Source: Streptomyces sp. NBC_00376
GTDB lineage: Bacteria > Actinomycetota > Actinomycetes > Streptomycetales > Streptomycetaceae
Direction of reading: 5' to 3'
DNA length: 64,000 nucleotides
Assembly (NCBI RefSeq): GCF_036077095.1
Contig: NZ_CP107961.1
Location: 558,001-622,000, forward strand
The notes below the pieces were generated by a model. The model was not told the DNA's origin. It saw only the letters and a program-made list of their open reading frames with translations, and ran no database searches. This document shows positions 1 through 7,654 of the stretch, piece by piece; the first letter of the stretch is position 1, and every line of letters starts with the position of its first letter. The position numbers and the translations under genes are program-made.

Positions 1-1088
1 TGAGTGTCGTGGCCGTGGGCGGTACCAAGCTGGGGCCGGGAACCGTCCTCGAAGGCCTCACCATCAGCTACTGCCTCAGATCCTCATCCACCTACGACAC
101 GCTGAGCCAGTTCACCCTGTCGCTCGCACGTCGCACCGCCTACGCGGACTTGTGCCGCCTCTACGCCAGCCGCGAGGTCCTGGAGGCCCAGGAGCTTCTG
201 ACGGCGATGCTCGACGACCAGCGCCAGGAGATAGGAGGGATGGCCGAGCTCGGCATTTCTCCCCGGGACGTGGCACTGCAACTGCATCCCGCCCGCGTCT
301 TGCGGAGTGCTTCCGCGGACGACGACCTGCCGTCGGCGGGGGCGGAGCCGCAGAACCTGTCGGGTACGTCATGGGAGACACTGCGCTTCACACTCGCGCC
401 GGAGGCACTTGACGAAAACCTGCGGGAGCTGGAGCGCTTCGTCCAGCACATTGGGGAACCCCGTGCGGCCCAGAAAGCCCACGCCGACGGGAACCTCGTG
501 TGGAGTGACGTGCGGCCCGAGACGGTTCTGGAACGGTTCCTCGATGTCTACCGGCCAGCCTCCCTCCGGCTGACCGAGCGCATGGACCGGCTCCGCGCCT
601 ACATCCGCCGATGTGTGGCCCGGGGCGAGCTGAGGCAGTGGACCGTCCAGTTGGTGAGCCCGTCGAGGGCAACCAGTTTGACCGAGGTGGCCAGCCATCG
701 CATCGGACTGGTCGTCCGCAGGCCCGTCGAACCCTTCACTGGGGAATCGTTCGCGGTCCGACGACTGTCCAACCCGAGAAACGAACTTGTGGACCTCGAC
801 GAGGACCAGTACGCCGCCGCGCTCGACGCGACCCGCGCCGCCGTGATCGGCGAGGAGCCGGGAGCGGGCGCGGCCCGCGTGCCCATGTTGCCCTCCCGTC
901 CGGCGGTGAATGCCGTACGGCGTCCCGATCAGGCTTTGCTGTCCATCTACCTGGTCCGCCATCCGTTCCAGGACCATGCGAAGGAGGCCGGCAGCCCCCT
1001 GGTAGGGATCGCCGTCGCTCTTCCGGTGTCGCCGACGTCCACCGAGCCAGGGGCCGGTGTGCGTCCCGAGAAGCCTGGCGGCAGCTGA
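1..1088 (+). CDS. Z1-domain protein, C-terminal part (5' end outside window)
   Basis: The frame is open to the left edge, so the gene starts outside the window; the GTG at 9 is internal. Seen: an opening block VGGTKLGPGTVLEGLTISY followed by a YDTL segment, ADLCRLY and, much later, YLVRHPF and PLVGIAVALP. Known: this string of motifs is the hallmark of the Z1 domain, found in proteins that accompany DNA methyltransferases, Vsr-type nucleases and GHKL/MutL-like ATPases in restriction-like defence loci. Inferred: this is the C-terminal part of such a protein, possibly the last gene of a defence operon to the left. In family members the segment after YDTL usually reads QMGRWFGYRPGY; here it is diverged (QFTLSLARRTAY), so activity is uncertain. 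No partner gene follows; an IS3 element lies 360 bases downstream. Confidence 0.72.
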   Translation, partial: SVVAVGGTKLGPGTVLEGLTISYCLRSSSTYDTLSQFTLSLARRTAYADLCRLYASREVLEAQELLTAMLDDQRQEIGGMAELGISPRDVALQLHPARVLRSASADDDLPSAGAEPQNLSGTSWETLRFTLAPEALDENLRELERFVQHIGEPRAAQKAHADGNLVWSDVRPETVLERFLDVYRPASLRLTERMDRLRAYIRRCVARGELRQWTVQLVSPSRATSLTEVASHRIGLVVRRPVEPFTGESFAVRRLSNPRNELVDLDEDQYAAALDATRAAVIGEEPGAGAARVPMLPSRPAVNAVRRPDQALLSIYLVRHPFQDHAKEAGSPLVGIAVALPVSPTSTEPGAGVRPEKPGGS

Positions 1089-1262
1089 CCGGGCATACGG
1101 ATGGATATGGGGCGCGGGCCGATTTTGCGCATAAATGGCGGGTTCTGTCGCAGTTTTAGGTCGACGGGGCCCACGGCTCCCCGGGCTGCATATCCGAAGG
1201 TCAGCGGTGGCAGAGGCGTTCTGCAGCGGCTCCGCCGGGCACTGCACAGGAACGCGAGGCGC

Positions 1263-1447
1263 TCAGGCCGCGGCTTTGCCGACGTCCTCTTCCTCCGAGG
1301 CGTCGTCCAGGTACATCCATCGGCGAACCACGGTGTAACCGGACGGGAGTTCGTTGCCCGTCAGCTCTCTGTACCTCGCCTTTGCTGCATCGCTGGACCG
1401 ATGCCCAGGAAGGAGCCTCCGCAGGAAGGGGGGTCTGATGCAGGGTT
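1263..1447 (-). pseudogene. C-terminal fragment of an unknown protein cut by IS3
   Basis: An open minus-strand frame runs from the IS3 end to a stop at 1263 and reads ...AAKARYRELTGNELPSG...WMYLDDASEEEDVGKAAA, with an acidic tail typical of a genuine C terminus. No start codon lies on this side of the IS, so the 5' part is missing or lies beyond the insertion. I do not recognise the family. The rest of 1089-1446 holds no convincing gene. Confidence 0.3.
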
Positions 1448-1462
1448 GGGTGACAGGTTTGG

Positions 1463-2341
1463 TCACGCGGCCAGGAGGGCCGGTGTGGTCATGACGGTTT
1501 CGTATTCGACGGGGGTCAGCCGACCGAGTGAGGCTTGTCTGCGGCGTCGGTGGTAGGTCCGCTCGATCCAGGTCACGATCGCGATCCGTAGTTCCTGGCG
1601 GTTGGCCCACTTCCGTCGGTCGAGGACATTCTTCTGCAGCAGGCTGAAGAAGGACTCCATGGCCGCGTTGTCGCCTGCCGCCCCGACCCTCCCTATCGAG
1701 CCGGCGATCTGGTGCCGGCCGAGCGCTTGGACGAACTTCCGGGACCGAAACTGCGACCCGCGATCGCTGTGCAGAACACAGCCGGCGACGTTCTCACGTC
1801 GGGCAACAGCGTTGTCCAGGGCCGCGACGGCCAGACGGGACTTCATCGGCGAGTCGATGGAGTAGCCCACGATCCGCTTGCTGAAGACGTCCTTGACCGC
1901 ACAGAGATACAGCTTCCCTTCTCCCGTGACGTGTTCGGTGATGTCGATGAGCCACAGCCGGTTCGGTGCGCCGGCGGTGAAGTCCCGGCGGACGAGGTCG
2001 TCGTGCACCGGCGGGCCAGCTTTCTTGATCCTGCCGCGCTTCTTGCCGAACACGCTCCACCAGCTGTTGTCCCGGCAGATCCGCCACGCGGTCCGGTCGG
2101 CCATGCCGGCTCCCACGCTGCGGGCTTCGTCGGCCAGGAAGCGGTAGCCGAACTCCGGGTCCTCGCGGTGGGCGTCGAACAACGCGTTCGCGCGAGCGGC
2201 CTGCTCGAACTCGGCATCGGTCACCGGCCGTTCGAGCCAGCGGTAGTAGGGCTGGCGGGCGAGCTTGAGGACCCGGCACGTGACCGTGACGGAGATTCCG
2301 TCCGTGGCCAGCTCTTTCACGAGCGGGTAGATCCTTTTCCC
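1463..2341 (-). CDS. IS3 transposase OrfB (DDE integrase domain, made by frameshift)
   Basis: The orfB frame enters at the slippery site and reads GKRIYPLVKELATDG onward. It has the HTH_21-like region then an rve catalytic core with the DDE triad: D in WLIDITEH, D in VLHSDRGSQF, E in DNAAMESFFSLLQ. Intact to the stop at 1463 (VMTTPALLAA). Expressed as an OrfAB fusion, it would cut and join the element's ends. There is no sensible independent start in this frame, supporting frameshift-only expression. Confidence 0.85.
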   Translation of the reverse strand, partial: GKRIYPLVKELATDGISVTVTCRVLKLARQPYYRWLERPVTDAEFEQAARANALFDAHREDPEFGYRFLADEARSVGAGMADRTAWRICRDNSWWSVFGKKRGRIKKAGPPVHDDLVRRDFTAGAPNRLWLIDITEHVTGEGKLYLCAVKDVFSKRIVGYSIDSPMKSRLAVAALDNAVARRENVAGCVLHSDRGSQFRSRKFVQALGRHQIAGSIGRVGAAGDNAAMESFFSLLQKNVLDRRKWANRQELRIAIVTWIERTYHRRRRQASLGRLTPVEYETVMTTPALLAA

Positions 2342-2625
2342 GGCAGGTTCGCCTGGGACAGGTAGGCCGCGGCCCGGCGCAGGACCTCGTTCTCCTGCTC
2401 CAGCAGCTTGATCCGTCGACGCGCTTCCCGTAGCTCCGTGCTCTCCTGACTGGTCGTTCCGGGCTTTGTGCCGTCGTCGATGTCCGCCCGGCGCATCCAC
2501 TTCCACAGCGTCATCGCGTGGACTCCGAAGTCGGCGGCCACCTGCTCGATCGTCACGCCCGGGCCGCGGTTCCTCGCGACCCGTACGACATCCTCGCGGA
2601 ACTCTTGGGGATAAGGCTTGGGCAC
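2317..2625 (-). CDS. IS3 transposase OrfA (HTH protein)
   Basis: About 102 residues. The N-terminal half is a helix-turn-helix (YPQEFREDVVRVARN, then VTIEQVAADFGVHAMTLWKW), the C-terminal half a leucine-zipper-like coil (LREARRRIKLLEQENEVLRR), the normal OrfA layout for DNA-end binding and multimerisation. The GTG at 2625 is preferred because GGGAAGG lies about 9 bases upstream; an in-frame ATG at 2658 has no such site. The frame runs into orfB through a slippery heptamer. Confidence 0.82.
   Translation of the reverse strand: MPKPYPQEFREDVVRVARNRGPGVTIEQVAADFGVHAMTLWKWMRRADIDDGTKPGTTSQESTELREARRRIKLLEQENEVLRRAAAYLSQANLPGKGSTRS
2335..2341 (-). other. Programmed -1 frameshift site G_GGA_AAA
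   Basis: On the minus strand the orfA codons GGA AAA are preceded by G, giving GGGAAAA, a canonical X_XXY_YYZ heptamer. Slipping back one base moves the ribosome exactly into the orfB frame (GGG AAA AGG). This is the usual way IS3 elements make the OrfAB transposase. Confidence 0.7.
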
Positions 2626-2778
2626 AGCGACATCCTTCCCACCCGCCCCACAGGGCAAGCCAGATCAGATGTCACCCGATCGTGCGGCAGACCCGTGTTC
2701 GGTCGCACGTTGTGGCCGACTGGAAGGTGGGCGTGCTGGTTTCTCGCGACGCTGGTGGCGGCGTGCCGCAGGAGTGGC

Positions 2779-3273
2779 ATGCTCCTCGCTATGTATGAAG
2801 CTCCGCATGACAAGACAACGCTGGGGTTGTGGGGGCGCATAGCGTGTGCCTGGGCGGTTGCTTTCGCCGTGCTCCATTTTTACTGGGCGCTGGGCGGCAG
2901 TTGGGGCCTCAGTGTCTCGGCGGGGCCCTTGGCCGAGGAACGCCCTGGGTGGTTCGTGGTGGTGGGCTTGTGGGGCGTGGGATTGCTGTGCCTTGTCGGC
3001 GGTGTGCTGGGATGGCTTCTCGCTAGGCCGCGGCCTCGTGGTCTGGCAGGACAGGTGGTCAAGGCCCTGGGATGGTGTGCCTGCGCTGTGCTGCTAATAC
3101 GTGGCATCGCCGTCGAGGTGCTGCTGCTGACCGACGCTGCGGGCTCGGAAATAAACGTAAGCCCGGAACAGCGGCTGTGGACGCTGCTGCTGTGGAATCC
3201 CTGGTTTCTGGTCGGTGGTCTCGTCTTTGGTTTGGCCGCACGGAGGTCCCGGACGCACCGAGAGCCCGAGTAG
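2779..3273 (+). CDS. DUF3995-type membrane protein
   Basis: A 164-residue integral membrane protein with four hydrophobic segments (around AWAVAFAVLHFYWALGG, WFVVVGLWGVGLLCLVGGV, LGWCACAVLLIRGIAVEVLL and LLWNPWFLVGGLVFGL). The LHFYWALGGSWGL motif in the first segment is characteristic of the DUF3995 family, small Streptomyces membrane proteins of unknown function. The ATG at 2779 is taken because AGGAG sits 4 bases upstream; ATG 2791 is an alternative. The frame is open far upstream into the IS3 end, but those residues look non-native. No partner genes nearby. Confidence 0.75.
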   Translation: MLLAMYEAPHDKTTLGLWGRIACAWAVAFAVLHFYWALGGSWGLSVSAGPLAEERPGWFVVVGLWGVGLLCLVGGVLGWLLARPRPRGLAGQVVKALGWCACAVLLIRGIAVEVLLLTDAAGSEINVSPEQRLWTLLLWNPWFLVGGLVFGLAARRSRTHREPE

Positions 3274-3328
3274 CGGCGTCGCCTGACGGCGCGTTGGGAA
3301 ATGCGAACAGGGTGTCCAAGATCGTGGC

Positions 3329-3472
3329 GTGAACGACGAACTGGACACCCTGCTGACCGCGCTGTACGTAAAGATCGACGACGAACTGGAGTACGGGGCG
3401 GGCGGCCGGGCCGACTACGCGGAGCGCCCCGGCGATCCGGACCGGTGGGACTGGCAAGGCGATGTCCCGTAG
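3329..3472 (+). pseudogene. N-terminal relic of an IS982-type transposase
   Basis: A 47-residue frame starting GTG and reading VNDELDTLLTALYVKIDDEL matches the conserved start of Streptomyces transposases of the IS982/IS1647 type, then departs into unrelated sequence and stops. Only the first 20 or so residues are family-like, so this is a remnant. Confidence 0.6.
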
Positions 3473-3555
3473 CGCGGCCTCGGCCCGTCACTTCGGGCTG
3501 GTCGGCCGGGGTTGCGCCGCTTACCCCCGGCTGCGCCATCATGCGGCCCGGCGAC

Positions 3556-4059
3556 GCGCGCTTTCTTGGCCGCGTAGTCCGGATCACGGGAGGTCTTCCA
3601 GGTCTTCAGGCGTTGAAAGGAGACTCCCTCCTCGCGGAGCAGGATGCGCAGGCCCTCGTGGCTGATGTCGTCGACCACCCCCTCGGCGACCAGGAAGTCC
3701 GCCAGCTTGGACAGGCTCCAGGTCGAGAACGGCAGGTCGTGCTCGGTGGGCTTGGACTTCGCGATCTTCTTGATCTCACGGCGCTCCGGCAGCGTGAACG
3801 TCTTCGGCCGACCACCGGCGTACTTCGGATACAGAGAGTCGAAGCCGTCGGCGTTGAAGTTGTGGATCACGTCCCGGACCCGGTCGTCGCTGGTGAACGA
3901 CACCTCGGCGATCTTCGCCACCGGCATGCCCTGCGCGGAGAGCAGCACCATCTGGGCCCGCCGCCAGGTCACCACCGACCCGGTGCCTCTGCGGATAATC
4001 CGCAGCAGCCGCCGCCCGTCATCGTCATCGATCTCTCGGACACGCACTCGTTCTGCCAC
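3556..4059 (-). pseudogene. N-terminal half of an IS630-family transposase
   Basis: The minus-strand frame from a GTG at 4059 reads VAERVRVREIDDDDGRRLL, an HTH (TWRRAQMVLLSAQGMPVAKIAEV), the helix-rich SKLADFLVAEGVVDDISHE and DPDYAAKKARV, then leaves the family. The DDE catalytic half (normally following with a CMDEFGP-like motif) is absent. The upstream end of the relic (GGCACTA at 4144-4150) abuts IS701 copy 1. Confidence 0.72.
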
Positions 4060-4216
4060 CCGGACAGAATGACGCCCACGCTCCGTCCACCACAGCACCC
4101 GGACGGCGCGTCACATCACAACAGGGCAAACGTTGCCGGTCACGGCACTAGTAGTGCTTGGTCATGTGCGGTCTGCGATGGCGTGTCTTCTTGATGGGTC
4201 GTGTCGTTGACAGGAC

Positions 4217-5482
4217 GTGCTGAGTGGGGAGTTGGCTGCGGTCCGGTGTGATCTGGAGGACTTCGCGGCGGAGATGTTCGAGCCGTTCGCGCGAGCGGAT
4301 CAGCGTCGGTGGGGTGGGGTCTATCTGCGGGGCCTGCTGCTGGACGGCGGGCGCAAGTCGGTGGAACCGATGGCCGCCCGCCTGGGCGAAGACGGGAACC
4401 GGCAGGCGCTGGCCCACTTCATCACCTCCAGCCCGTGGGATGCGGCGCATGTGCGGGCCCGTCTGGCCTGGCGTATGCAGCCGGTCGTCAAGCCCACCGC
4501 GTCGATCATCGATGACACCGGGTTCCTCAAGGACGGGGATGCGTCGGCGTGTGTGACCCGGCAGTACACCGGCACTGCGGGCAAGGTCACCAACTGCCAG
4601 GCCGGGGTGTCGCTGCACCTGGCTTCCAACGGCGCCTCGGCGGCGGTGAACTGGCGTCTGTTCCTGCCCGGGAGCTGGGATCCCGCCTCGCCGAAGGCCG
4701 ATCAGGCCAAAGTGGCCCGCCGTGGCAAGTGCGCCATCCCTGCCCAGGTGGGCCATGTCGAGAAGTGGCAGCTGGCCCTCGACATGATCGACGAGACGCG
4801 GTCCTGGGGCATCGAGGTGCCCCAGGTCATCGCCGACGGCGGCTATGGTGACACCGCCGCCTTCCGGCTCGGCCTGGAAGAACGCGGTCTCGATTACGTG
4901 GTGGGCATCTCGACCCCGACCACCGCACAGCCCGAGGACGCACAGCCGTCTGCCCCGGCCTGCACAGGCCGGGGCAGACGGCCGGTTCCTGCCTACCCCG
5001 AGCCGGCCCGGAGGGTGAAGAGCCTGGTCATCGCGGCCGGAAAGTCTTCCGCGCGGCCGGTGCAGTGGAGGGAGGGATCACGGCCGGGCAGTGGCCGCAG
5101 CGGGCACAAACGCATGTACTCGCGCTTCGTGGCCCTGCGGATCCGGCCCGCCGGACGCGAGATCCGCAAGGCCACGGCCGCCACCGAGCTTCCGGTCCGC
5201 TGGTTGCTGGCCGAATGGCCCGCCGACCAGGACGAGCCCGTGCAGTTCTGGCTCTCCAACCTGCCCGCAACCACCCCGTTGCCCGTCCTCGTGCGCACCG
5301 CGAAGCTCCGCTGGCGCATCGAGAACGACTACCGCGAGATGAAACAGGCCCTGGGCCTGGCCCACTTCGAAGGCCGAACCTGGCCAGGCTGGCACCACCA
5401 CGTCACCCTCGTCTCGGTCGCCCACGCCTTCTGCACCCTGCAGCGACTGAGCCGATCCCCAAAAGAGACGGCGTCGGCCTGA
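4217..5482 (+). CDS. IS701-family transposase (copy 1)
   Basis: 421 residues, a DDE transposase: D in IIDDTGFLKDG (strand 1), D in VIADGGYGDTAAFR (strand 4), E in WRIENDYREMKQALGLAHFEGR (C-terminal helix). The N-terminal DFAAEMFEPFARADQR is family-typical. It differs from copy 2 by very few residues (S in KPTASIIDD against L). The GTG start is poorly supported by a ribosome site. Full length, so probably active. Confidence 0.9.
   Translation: MLSGELAAVRCDLEDFAAEMFEPFARADQRRWGGVYLRGLLLDGGRKSVEPMAARLGEDGNRQALAHFITSSPWDAAHVRARLAWRMQPVVKPTASIIDDTGFLKDGDASACVTRQYTGTAGKVTNCQAGVSLHLASNGASAAVNWRLFLPGSWDPASPKADQAKVARRGKCAIPAQVGHVEKWQLALDMIDETRSWGIEVPQVIADGGYGDTAAFRLGLEERGLDYVVGISTPTTAQPEDAQPSAPACTGRGRRPVPAYPEPARRVKSLVIAAGKSSARPVQWREGSRPGSGRSGHKRMYSRFVALRIRPAGREIRKATAATELPVRWLLAEWPADQDEPVQFWLSNLPATTPLPVLVRTAKLRWRIENDYREMKQALGLAHFEGRTWPGWHHHVTLVSVAHAFCTLQRLSRSPKETASA
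4945..4982. repeat. 38-nt near-perfect palindrome inside the IS701 transposase gene
   Basis: Two 18-base arms (GCCGTCTGCCCCGGCCTG and its inverse) around a CA centre, in frame within the transposase gene and encoding a Pro/Ala/Gly/Arg linker. The same palindrome is in copy 2 (28168-28205). It would form a very stable hairpin in mRNA or extruded DNA. Confidence 0.8.
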
Positions 5483-5593
5483 GCCTCTACCGAGTCGTCC
5501 ACGAGCTGCAGATACTCCTCGCGATCTGGACCGGCGCCTGCCCCACCTGTCACCGCAACATGCCAGACCCCGCACCAACATGACCAAGCACTA

Positions 5594-5992
5594 CTAGGCG
5601 GCCGAGCCCGCCCCGACCACGACCACAGACCCGACCACGGGCCGACGTAGACCGACCACAGCCCCGACCACCGCAGGCCAGGGCCAACAACCCTTCTGCT
5701 GCCGCCCACCCGTACGATGACCGGCGTGACCGCCCGCCGCACCCTTGGCTCCGGCCCCCAGGCTCCCGCGCCCAGCATCCGCGCCGCCCAGGCCGACCTG
5801 CTCGACGCTCTCCCCGGAGAGTGCCTGTCCGACCTCGATGAACTGCGAGCCCGAGGCGTGCTCGGATCCAGCCCGGCTGCGCCCCCGTCCCCGCGGCGGA
5901 CCCTTGGGACCGGTGGCCGAGCCGACGAGGAACTGCCGCCCGCGCCGAGCACCGTGTGCAGCTCGACGTCCTCGGCGGTGCCGGCCTAGGCC
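5594..5992. other. Region between IS701 copy 1 and IS4 copy 1
   Basis: About 400 bases. A plus-strand frame from GTG 5735 to a stop at 5989 (TARRTLGSGPQAPAPSIRAAQ...ECLSDLDELRARGVL) has some coding look in its first 50 residues, then becomes low complexity. I do not recognise it; it may be a gene remnant. No promoter or RNA gene is evident. Confidence 0.3.
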
Positions 5993-7461
5993 CAATACCG
6001 GTGACTTTGTTGGTGGTGGGTCGTTGGGTGTGGTGTGCCAAGGCCTGGACAGGTGAAGTCGTCGGGTGAGCGGTTGTCGGACCGGATCGCTCTGGGTGTG
6101 CTGACGCGGGTGTTTGCGCCCGAGTTGGTGGATGAGGTGGTTGTTGGGTGTGGGCGTCTGGAACAGCGGTCGCGGCTGTTGCCGGCCCGGGTGGTGGTCT
6201 ATTTCGTGCTCGCGATGTGTCTGTTCTCCGGGCAGGGCTATGAGGAGGTGGCCCGACTGCTGACGCAGGGGCTGGAGCGGGTGCGGCGGTGGGAGAAACC
6301 GTGGCAGGTGCCCACGACAGCGGCGATCGGCCGGGCCCGCCGGCGATTGGGGCCGGAGCCGTTGAAGGTGCTGTTCGCGCGAGTGTGCCGGCCGGTGGCC
6401 GCCCCGGACACTGCTGGTGCCTGGTATCGGCAGTGGCGTCTGGTTGCGGTGGACGGCACGGTCTTCGATGTGCCGGACACCGGGGCGAACAGCGATTTCT
6501 TCGGCCGGCCCGGCTCGGGCCGGGGACAGCAGCGCAGTGCCTACCCGCGGGTGAGGGTCGCTGCGCTGGTGGAGTGCGGGACACACGCGGTGTTCGCCGC
6601 GGCGACCGGCCCGCTGTCGGTTCATGAACAGCAGTTGATTCCCGGCCTGCTGGGCCGGCTCGAGCCGGGAATGCTGCTGATGGCCGACCGCGGCATCACC
6701 GGCTTCGAGCTGTGGCGGGCCGCCTCGGACACGGGCGCGGACCTGTTGTGGCGCGTCCGGAAGAACATCGTGCTCCCGGTCCTCGAAGCCTTCGACGACG
6801 GCTCCTACCTGTCCGAGATCGTTGCGGCAGGCGACCGCAAGCACCGGGACCCGGTCCGGGTCCGCGTCATCGAGTACACCCTCGGCCGCGAGGACGCCGA
6901 CACGGTCTACCGGCTGATCACGACCATCTGCAACCCGCAGGAGGCCCCTGCGGCCGACCTGGCGGGCCTCTACCATCAACGCTGGGAGATCGAGAACACC
7001 CTGGACGAGATCAAGACCCATCAGGGCGGACACCGCCTCGTCCTCCGCTCCCAGTACCCCGATGGCGTCGAGCAGGAAATCTACGGTTTCCTTCTTGTCC
7101 ACCACGCACTCCGGGACGTCATGCACCACACCGCTCACCAGGCCGGCCTCGACCCCGACAGACTGTCCTTCACCCGCACCCTTCGCATCGCTCGCCGCCA
7201 CGTCACCGACCAGGCGGCACTTTCCCCCCTCACGACTCAGTCGAGCCCTGACCCACGCCATCCGTGAGCTGCTGGAACGACTCCTGCCACCCCGCAGGCA
7301 ACGCTCCAACCCCCGTGTCATCAAACGCAAGATGGCCAACTGGCACCTCAAACACACCCACCACCGCAACCCACCCCGACCACCCGCAGCAGCAATCACA
7401 CTCATCCCGCCCACCAAACCCGCCAGCAGACGCCAGAAGAGCACCTAAATCACCGGTATTG
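5993..7461 (+). mobile_element. IS4-family element, copy 1
   Basis: 1469 bp. The ends are inverted (CAATACCGGTGA at the left, TCACCGGTATTG at the right). A perfect 10-bp duplication GGCCTAGGCC flanks it (5983-5992 and 7462-7471); 10-12 bp is usual for IS4. Copy 2, in the same orientation, interrupts the polyketide synthase at 58504-59972. Confidence 0.92.
6035..7267 (+). CDS. IS4-family transposase (copy 1)
   Basis: 410 residues: an N-terminal IS4-type DNA-binding region (SDRIALGVLTRVFAPELVDEVV), then a DDE core with D in VAVDGTVFDVPD, D in LLMADRGITGFE and the E-containing signature YHQRWEIENTLDEIKTHQ (a YREK-like motif). Copy 2 differs at only a few residues (A/P at LTRVF-PELV, A/T, R/Q). 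A downstream stretch inside the element (to 7448) is also open but is not needed for the transposase. Confidence 0.9.
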   Translation: MPRPGQVKSSGERLSDRIALGVLTRVFAPELVDEVVVGCGRLEQRSRLLPARVVVYFVLAMCLFSGQGYEEVARLLTQGLERVRRWEKPWQVPTTAAIGRARRRLGPEPLKVLFARVCRPVAAPDTAGAWYRQWRLVAVDGTVFDVPDTGANSDFFGRPGSGRGQQRSAYPRVRVAALVECGTHAVFAAATGPLSVHEQQLIPGLLGRLEPGMLLMADRGITGFELWRAASDTGADLLWRVRKNIVLPVLEAFDDGSYLSEIVAAGDRKHRDPVRVRVIEYTLGREDADTVYRLITTICNPQEAPAADLAGLYHQRWEIENTLDEIKTHQGGHRLVLRSQYPDGVEQEIYGFLLVHHALRDVMHHTAHQAGLDPDRLSFTRTLRIARRHVTDQAALSPLTTQSSPDPRHP

Positions 7462-7555
7462 GGCCTAGGCCCCCCCGGCCGGAGGCCCGAGTTGCTGCGT
7501 GCCCTGGACCGTGTCTCCCGCCTTGTCCCGCTGTAGGGCCTACTGGAATGCCCCG

Positions 7556-7589
7556 CCCGGACCCGCCCGCAGGGACGGGCGGGTCCGGG
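7556..7589 (-). terminator. Hairpin, probable terminator of the secreted-protein gene
   Basis: Perfect 14-bp stem (CCCGGACCCGCCCG and inverse) with a 6-base loop, 66 bases beyond the stop of the minus-strand gene at 7655. No T-run, as is common in Streptomyces terminators. Confidence 0.55.
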
Positions 7590-7654
7590 CTGGGGGTATT
7601 GGCCCCGGTGACTCGCCCTGTTGCAGCGGGGCGAACGCCTTGTTGTGCTGTGGG

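Larger units (their letters stand above)
1447..2678 (-). mobile_element. IS3-family insertion sequence (first of three)
   Basis: About 1.23 kb with overlapping orfA and orfB on the minus strand. The ends share an inverted GGGTGACA (1448-1455 and, inverted, 2670-2677), with weaker matching inward. No target duplication could be recognised, so the exact end bases are uncertain by one or two. It separates the Z1 gene region from the DUF3995 gene. Confidence 0.82.
4152..5593 (+). mobile_element. IS701-family element, copy 1
   Basis: 1442 bp with perfect 15-bp terminal inverted repeats (TAGTGCTTGGTCATG at the left, its inverse at 5579-5593), flanked on both sides by CTAG (4148-4151, 5594-5597), the expected target duplication. 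It has one transposase gene. Copy 2 at 27555-28996 is the same length, near-identical and opposite in orientation. Confidence 0.93.

Noticed and set aside
5594..7444. 616-residue minus-strand open frame through IS4 copy 1 (and a 522-residue equivalent in copy 2)
   Set aside because: It is the antisense of the IS4 transposase; the plus strand carries all DDE motifs and the minus translation is repetitive Arg/Ala/Gly.
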